Of a stretch of DNA of 9,526 nucleotides, positions 5,542-9,526 are shown piece by piece (within the stretch, counting starts at the first letter, position 1; each line of letters opens with the position of its first letter). A program made the translations under genes and the position numbers. This DNA is from CAZAQB01 sp964487155 (lineage in GTDB: Bacteria > Pseudomonadota > Gammaproteobacteria > Nitrococcales > Nitrococcaceae). The notes below the pieces were generated by a model. That model was not told the origin of the DNA. It saw nothing but the letters and a program-made list of their open reading frames with translations, and did no database searches. The stretch spans positions 1 through 9,526 of the forward strand of contig CAZAQB010000127.1 in assembly GCA_964487155.1 (NCBI GenBank), read 5' to 3'.

Positions 5542-6498
5542 TCAGGAAACGAAGTGCCGGTAACCGCCGCCGGCATCCGTCGGCTGCCCCGCGGCGTCCA
5601 CCACCCGCACCCCTTCGCCTGCCTCGATGCGGCCCACTTCCGTCAGCCTCACGCCATGGCCCGCGCAGGCCTGGCGGGCGGCCGCGACGGCTGCCGGCGC
5701 CACCGTCACACAGAGCTCGTAGTCGTCGCCGTGGCTCAGGGCCAGGCGGCGGGCGGTGTCCTCTCCCACCTGCTCCACCAGTTCGCCGGACAGCGGCAGG
5801 CGCTCGCGCTCCAGCACCGCTCCCACGCCGCTCGCCTGGCAGACATGGCCGAGGTCGGCGGCGAGTCCGTCGGAGACATCGATGGCGGCCCGGGCGATGC
5901 CGCGCAGCGCCAGGCCCAGGGCGACCCGGGGCTCGGGCCGGTGCAGGCGCTCGACCAGGTAGCGGGCCGACGGCGCAGTCGGCCGGCACCCCTGCTGCCA
6001 GAGCTGGAGGCCGCCGCCGGCGTCGCCGAGGGTGCCGCTGACCAGCACCCGGTCACCGGCGCGGGCGGCATCCCGGCGCAATGGCTCGCCCTGCAACCGG
6101 CCCAGTGCCTGCACGGTAATCGTGAGCGGGCCCCGGGTGGTGTCACCGCCCACCAGGGTCATACCGTGGGCCCGGCCCAGGTCGACCAGGCCCTGGCTGA
6201 AGGCCTCCAGCCAGGGCTCGCGGATCTCGGGCAGGGTCAGGGCCAGCAGCAGCCAGGCCGGCTGGGCCCCCATGGCCGCCAGGTCACTCAGGTTCACGGC
6301 CAGGGCCTTGTGGCCGATGGACGCAGGCGGCGCGTCGGCAGGGAAGTGCACATCGCTGACCAGGGTGTCGACCGCCGCCACCAGCCGCTCAGCCGCGGCG
6401 AGCTCGAGCACGGCGGCATCGTCGCCGATCCCCAGGACGACGCCCGGGCCCGGGCAGTGGGTCTGGAAATAGCGCCGGATCAGCTGGAACTCGTCCAA
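5542..6498 (-). CDS. thiL: Thiamine-monophosphate kinase
   Basis: A 318-aa cytoplasmic enzyme that phosphorylates thiamine monophosphate with ATP to the cofactor thiamine diphosphate. It belongs to the PurM/SelD-like ATP-binding superfamily. Family blocks are present: GIGDDAAV (23-30), VDTLVSDVHF (43-52), HKALAVNLSDLAAMGA (63-78), VGGDTT (116-121), IDVSDGL (206-212) and HGDDYELC (256-263). Length is close to E. coli ThiL (325 aa). The start is a TTG: it aligns with the usual family beginning (xEFxLIxRYF), and no other start codon lies between it and the nusB stop 14 nt upstream. A weak AGG is 8 nt before it. The usual downstream partner pgpA is absent. Confidence 0.94.
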   Translation of the reverse strand: MDEFQLIRRYFQTHCPGPGVVLGIGDDAAVLELAAAERLVAAVDTLVSDVHFPADAPPASIGHKALAVNLSDLAAMGAQPAWLLLALTLPEIREPWLEAFSQGLVDLGRAHGMTLVGGDTTRGPLTITVQALGRLQGEPLRRDAARAGDRVLVSGTLGDAGGGLQLWQQGCRPTAPSARYLVERLHRPEPRVALGLALRGIARAAIDVSDGLAADLGHVCQASGVGAVLERERLPLSGELVEQVGEDTARRLALSHGDDYELCVTVAPAAVAAARQACAGHGVRLTEVGRIEAGEGVRVVDAAGQPTDAGGGYRHFVS

Positions 6499-6512
6499 AA
6501 AACCGACCTGTC

Positions 6513-6992
6513 TCAGCCGCCGCCGGTGCGCTGCGGCCCACGCCGCGCCATCTCCGCCGCCCGCAGGGGCTCCTCACGGGCCAGGCGGTCCAGCACGCCG
6601 TTGACATAGCGGTGGCTCTGCTCGGCGCCGAAGGCCTTGGCCAGGTTCACCGCCTCGTTCACCACCACCCGCCAGGGCACCTCCAGCCGCGCCACCAGCT
6701 CGAAGACGGCCAGCCGCAGGATGGCGCGTTCCACCGGGTCCAGGCGCTCCAGGGCGCGGTCCAGCAGCGGCACCAGGCGCTCATCCAGATCAGCGCGGCG
6801 ATCACAGACCCCCCGCAGCAGGTCGGCGAAGTACTCGGCATCCACGCCCTGCATGTCCCTCTCGGCGGCGAACTCCCGCTGCACGCTGGCCCAGCTCTCG
6901 CCGGTGAGCTCCTGCTGGTAGAGGGCCTGCACCGCCCGGCGGCGGGCCCGCTGGCGGCGCCGGGAGGGGGAATTGGGATCGGGGTTGATCAC
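6513..6992 (-). CDS. nusB: Transcription antitermination factor NusB
   Basis: A 159-aa all-helical RNA-binding protein that, with NusE (ribosomal protein S10), binds boxA in rRNA leaders and prevents early termination. The basic N-terminus RRRQRARRRAVQALYQ (11-26) and the C-terminal block VVVNEAVNLAKAFGAEQSHR (109-128) followed by YVNGVLD are typical. The start is a GTG at 6992 with GAGGA (7002-6998) 5 nt upstream. That ribosome site overlaps the ribH stop codon, so translation is probably coupled. Longer readings in this frame run back over ribH and are not credible. The neighbours ribH and thiL are the normal gammaproteobacterial partners. Confidence 0.94.
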   Translation of the reverse strand: MINPDPNSPSRRRQRARRRAVQALYQQELTGESWASVQREFAAERDMQGVDAEYFADLLRGVCDRRADLDERLVPLLDRALERLDPVERAILRLAVFELVARLEVPWRVVVNEAVNLAKAFGAEQSHRYVNGVLDRLAREEPLRAAEMARRGPQRTGGG

Positions 6993-7000
6993 GGAAATCC

Positions 7001-7468
7001 TCAGCCGAGCCGGCGCAGCAGGCTGACCATCTCCAGGGCCGAAAGGGCGGCGTCCGCCCCCTTGTTGCCCGCCTTGGTGCCGGCCCGCTCGATGGCCTGC
7101 TCGATGGTGTCCGTGGTGAGCACGCCGAAGGCCACCGGCACGTCCGCCGCCAGGGAGGCCTGGGCCACCCCCTTGGCGCACTCGCCGGCCACATAGTCGA
7201 AGTGAGGCGTGCCGCCGCGAATCACGCAGCCCAGCGCAATCACGCCATCGTGGCCGCCGGCCCGGGCCAGCCGGCTCACCACCAGCGGCATCTCGTAGGC
7301 ACCGGGCACCCGGACCACGGTGATCTGCTGCTCCGCCACGCCGTGGCGTGTCAGCGCGTCCAGCGCCCCGGCCAGCAGCTGCTCGACGATGAAGTTGTTG
7401 AACCGCGAGACGACGATGGCGAAGCGCCCGTCGGTTGCGGTGAAGTCGCCTTCGATGGTGGTGATCAT
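7001..7468 (-). CDS. ribH: 6,7-dimethyl-8-ribityllumazine synthase
   Basis: A 155-aa enzyme that joins 3,4-dihydroxy-2-butanone 4-phosphate (from RibB) to the ribitylamino-pyrimidine to give lumazine, the substrate of RibE. Homologues assemble as pentamers or 60-mer shells. Visible motifs are SRFN (21-24), GAYEMP (56-61), GCVIRGGTPHFDYV (80-93) with the catalytic histidine H89, and FGVLTTDTIEQAIERAG (114-130) with R128. Length is typical. It starts 41 nt after the ribBA stop with only a weak AGG upstream of its ATG, and its stop is built into the ribosome site of nusB. Confidence 0.96.
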   Translation of the reverse strand: MITTIEGDFTATDGRFAIVVSRFNNFIVEQLLAGALDALTRHGVAEQQITVVRVPGAYEMPLVVSRLARAGGHDGVIALGCVIRGGTPHFDYVAGECAKGVAQASLAADVPVAFGVLTTDTIEQAIERAGTKAGNKGADAALSALEMVSLLRRLG

Positions 7469-7509
7469 GGGTGCCTGCTCTGTCAGGAGGATCCGCCCAG
7501 GCCGTTCGG

Positions 7510-8631
7510 TCAGCCCTCGGGCTCCACGTACTCGGTCACTTCCAGGCCGAAGCCTGAGAGTCCATGCATGCGCTTGGGCGCGCTCAGCACCTGCATGCGC
7601 CGCACGCCCAGGTCGGTGAGAATCTGGGCGCCGGTGCCGTAGGTGCGCAGATCAGAGCCGGAGGACGCCTCCTCGGGCTCCTGCTCGCGACCGGCGGCGC
7701 TGCGCTGGTAGCGGCGCATGCGGGCCAGCACGTCGGCGGTGTCGTCGGAGCTGCGCAGGACCACCACCACGCCGCTGCCGCTTCTCGCCACCTGTGCCAG
7801 GGCCGAGCGCAGCGGCCAACCGCAGTCCGGCCCGAGGCTTGCCAGGGCGTCGGCCAGGGTGTTCTGCACGTGCACCCGGACCAGGGCCGGGCACTCCGGG
7901 TCGAGCCGGCCGCGCACCAGGGCGAAATGCAGGGCGCCGTCGACGGTGTCCTGGTAGGCGTAGAGATGGAAGTCGCCGAACTCGGTCGTCAGCTCACACT
8001 CCGCCACCCGCTCCACGGTGCGCTCGTTGCGCACCCGGTAGGCGATCAGGTCGGCCACGGTGCCGATCTTCAGGCCGTGCTCCCGGGCGAAGGCCATGAG
8101 GTCGTCCCGGCGGGCCATGGTGCCGTCTTCGTTGAGAATCTCCACGATCACCGCAGCCGGCTCAAAACCCGCAAGCCGGGCCAGGTCACAGCCGGCTTCG
8201 GTGTGGCCGGCCCGGGTCAGCACGCCGCCGGGCTGGGCCATCAGCGGAAACACGTGGCCGGGCTGGACCAGATCCTCGGGCCGGGCGCGCGGCGCCACGG
8301 CCGCCTGCACGGTGCGGGCCCGGTCGGCGGCGGAAATGCCGGTGGTCACGCCCCGGGCGGCCTCGATGGACAGGGTGAAGCTGGTGCCGTGGCGGTCCTT
8401 GGTGTCGTTCACCATCAACGGCAGCCGCAGCTGCTCGCAGCGCTCCCGGGTGAGGGTGAGACAGATCAGGCCCCGCCCGTAGCGGGCCATGAAGTTGACG
8501 TCTTCCGGGCGCACCATGGAGGCGACCATCACCAGATCGCCCTCGTTCTCCCGGTCCTCGTCGTCGACGACGACCACCATGCGCCCACCGCGCAGGTCGT
8601 CGATGATCTCCTCGATGCTGTTGAAGTGCAT
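7510..8631 (-). CDS. ribBA: RibBA: 3,4-dihydroxy-2-butanone 4-phosphate synthase fused to a degenerate GTP cyclohydrolase II domain
   Basis: A 373-aa fusion. The N-terminal half (1 to about 205) is an intact RibB: DDEDRENEGD (23-32) with the acidic metal/substrate loop, HGTSF (81-85), QPGHVFPL (123-130) and AGHTEA (141-146). It converts ribulose 5-phosphate to the four-carbon riboflavin precursor. The C-terminal half (about 210-373) keeps the RibA outline and the late block LRTYGTGAQILTDLGVRRM (328-346). But the zinc motif is broken: the usual SEC is VQN (255-257) and the usual CDC is PDC (268-270), leaving only C270. The QEGRGIG segment is also missing after GVVVVLR (287-293). GTP cyclohydrolase II activity is therefore unlikely. 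Similar proteins with an inactive RibA half (often called RibBX) are known in other proteobacteria. It lies between ribE and ribH. Confidence 0.93.
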   Translation of the reverse strand: MHFNSIEEIIDDLRGGRMVVVVDDEDRENEGDLVMVASMVRPEDVNFMARYGRGLICLTLTRERCEQLRLPLMVNDTKDRHGTSFTLSIEAARGVTTGISAADRARTVQAAVAPRARPEDLVQPGHVFPLMAQPGGVLTRAGHTEAGCDLARLAGFEPAAVIVEILNEDGTMARRDDLMAFAREHGLKIGTVADLIAYRVRNERTVERVAECELTTEFGDFHLYAYQDTVDGALHFALVRGRLDPECPALVRVHVQNTLADALASLGPDCGWPLRSALAQVARSGSGVVVVLRSSDDTADVLARMRRYQRSAAGREQEPEEASSGSDLRTYGTGAQILTDLGVRRMQVLSAPKRMHGLSGFGLEVTEYVEPEG

Positions 8632-8772
8632 GCTCGGGCGCCTGGATCGGTTACGGGTTCACGCCGGCGCCGGGCCCGCTGGCTGTGGCCGGGCCGGCGG
8701 CGCCGGCAAAGCATGACAGTGTAACGCGCAAGGAGCCGGGGCCGTAGCAGCAACCCAAGTCCGGCAGGCCGC
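8632..8772. other. 141-nt gap between ribE and ribBA
   Basis: The gap is long for genes in one operon. It holds a 6-bp GCCGGC / GCCGGC stem with a 3-nt loop (8693-8707), with no T tract after it on the minus strand. A TACACT hexamer just upstream of that stem could be a -10 element for ribBA, but no good -35 goes with it. I looked for the conserved FMN riboswitch blocks often found before ribB and did not find them. Confidence 0.5.
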
Positions 8773-9444
8773 TCACTGGCCGGCGCGGCCGGGGCTCGGA
8801 AATCCCGCCCGTGCCAGGGTTTCCGCGGAGAGCCCGGCGGGTTGGCCGGCGGCGTCGACCTGCAGCAGGCGTTCCACGTAGCGGGCCAGCAGATCCACCT
8901 CCAGGTTGACCGGGCTGCCGGGGCGACCCTGGCCGAGGGTGGTGACCGCCAGGGTGTGGGGCACCAGATTGACGCCGAACTCCCGGCCACTCACCTCGTT
9001 GACGGTGAGACTGACCCCATCCAGGGATACCGACCCCTTTTCGGCAATGTAACGCGCGAGACCCGGGGGGACCCGGAACCGCCAGCGCTCCGAGCGGCCT
9101 TCCGGGCGCCGCTCGACCACCTCGGCGATGCCGTCCACATGGCCGCTCACCAGGTGGCCGCCCAGCGGCGCTCCCAGGGCCAGTGCCGATTCGAGGTTCA
9201 CCATGGAGCCGGCCGCCAGGCTGCCCAGGGTGGTACGCTCCAGGGTCTCCCGGGAGACATCGGCGGTGAACTCCCCGGGCGCCAGCGCCACCGCCGTCAG
9301 GCAGCAGCCGTCGACCGCAATGCTGTCGCCCACGCGGGTTCCATCGAGGTCCAGGCCCCGGGTCTCTACCACCAGGCGCCGGTCCACGCCGCGGTCTTCG
9401 ACGCGGCGCACCCGGCCTACCGCCTGGACGATGCCGGTGAACAT
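8773..9444 (-). CDS. ribE: Riboflavin synthase, alpha chain
   Basis: A 223-aa enzyme that converts two 6,7-dimethyl-8-ribityllumazine molecules into one riboflavin plus the pyrimidine that returns to RibH. Also named ribC in some species. It begins MFTGIVQAVG and has the two homologous lumazine-binding barrels. The first has GDSIAVDGCCLT (39-50) and VNLESALALG (82-91); the linker is GGHLVSGHVDG (95-105); the second has GSVSLDGVSLTVNE (137-150) and VNLEVDLLARYVERLL (179-194). The residues after 195 form a variable tail. The ATG has GGAG 8 nt upstream. It is the first rib gene in the window. The gene that often precedes it, ribD, would lie beyond the right edge and cannot be confirmed. Confidence 0.96.
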   Translation of the reverse strand: MFTGIVQAVGRVRRVEDRGVDRRLVVETRGLDLDGTRVGDSIAVDGCCLTAVALAPGEFTADVSRETLERTTLGSLAAGSMVNLESALALGAPLGGHLVSGHVDGIAEVVERRPEGRSERWRFRVPPGLARYIAEKGSVSLDGVSLTVNEVSGREFGVNLVPHTLAVTTLGQGRPGSPVNLEVDLLARYVERLLQVDAAGQPAGLSAETLARAGFPSPGRAGQ

Positions 9445-9458
9445 GGTCGGTTCTCCCC

Positions 9459-9475
9459 GGCGGCTGCTGGCCGCC
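9459..9475 (-). other. Small hairpin before ribE
   Basis: A 6-bp stem (GGCGGC / GCCGCC) with a 5-nt loop lies 14 nt upstream of the ribE start, just before the GGGGAG ribosome site. It could be a leader structure or a remnant of an upstream gene's end. Nothing more specific can be said. Confidence 0.25.
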
Positions 9476-9498
9476 GCTGCCGTTTGGGTTGCGCATGG

Positions 9499-9526
9499 TA
9501 CTGGGTACTGGGTACTGGGTACTGGG
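9499..9526. repeat. Tandem heptanucleotide repeat, at least 4 copies
   Basis: TACTGGG is repeated four times without error and runs off the window edge, so the true copy number is unknown. It lies about 55 nt upstream of the ribE start. The unit is closely related to the one at the left edge (ACTGGGT against ACTGAGG). Confidence 0.9.

Noticed and set aside
6993..7181. Upstream extension of the nusB frame into ribH
   Set aside because: Glycine/histidine/arginine-rich shadow of ribH; nusB homology begins after the GTG at 6992, which has its own ribosome site.
8632..8772. FMN riboswitch before ribBA
   Set aside because: The conserved RFN blocks (such as the GGTGAAATTCCC-like and AGCCCGCGA-like segments) are absent on the minus strand.

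Overview
This 9.5 kb window is high-GC proteobacterial DNA, most likely from a gammaproteobacterium. The chain ribE - ribBA - ribH - nusB - thiL is a classic gammaproteobacterial arrangement. An oxygen-sensing FNR with the E. coli-type cysteines and recognition helix, plus a SufT-type Fe-S assembly factor, fit the same group. The base composition and heptanucleotide repeats would suit a Chromatiales/Ectothiorhodospiraceae-like lineage, but that placement is inference. No rRNA, tRNA, CRISPR array, complete insertion sequence or phage gene was seen.

Layout. (1) Positions 1-2600: a tandem heptamer repeat and two minus-strand metabolic genes, a class-III (GABA-type) aminotransferase and, upstream of it, an isocitrate/isopropylmalate-type decarboxylating dehydrogenase closest to the tartrate/D-malate branch. 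(2) 2601-3296: a divergent intergenic region with a strong 12-bp-arm palindrome, then plus-strand sufT. (3) 3316-4257: an unrecognised minus-strand gene for a membrane-anchored protein, facing sufT tail to tail; its start lies inside an 84-nt imperfect palindrome. (4) 4445-5236: fnr, preceded by a 305-nt non-coding stretch that holds its leader, a candidate promoter and a second copy of the palindrome seen before sufT. (5) 5542-9444: the riboflavin/NusB/thiamine cluster, all on the minus strand, transcribed as ribE, ribBA, ribH, nusB, thiL. (6) The right edge carries a second tandem heptamer repeat.

How the genes work together. RibBA (through its RibB half) makes the four-carbon precursor, RibH makes lumazine and RibE makes riboflavin. 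NusB is the transcription antitermination factor and ThiL makes thiamine diphosphate. The RibA half of RibBA has lost most of its zinc ligands, so GTP cyclohydrolase II activity must come from another gene. SufT and FNR are linked by Fe-S biology: one helps mature Fe-S proteins, the other is an Fe-S oxygen sensor.

The most interesting signal is regulatory. Two 29-nt sites, one before sufT and one before fnr, agree at 22 of 29 positions and resemble the type-1 IscR operator. This suggests common Fe-S-status control of both genes. I see no convincing new multi-gene system; most of the window is ordinary housekeeping sequence.
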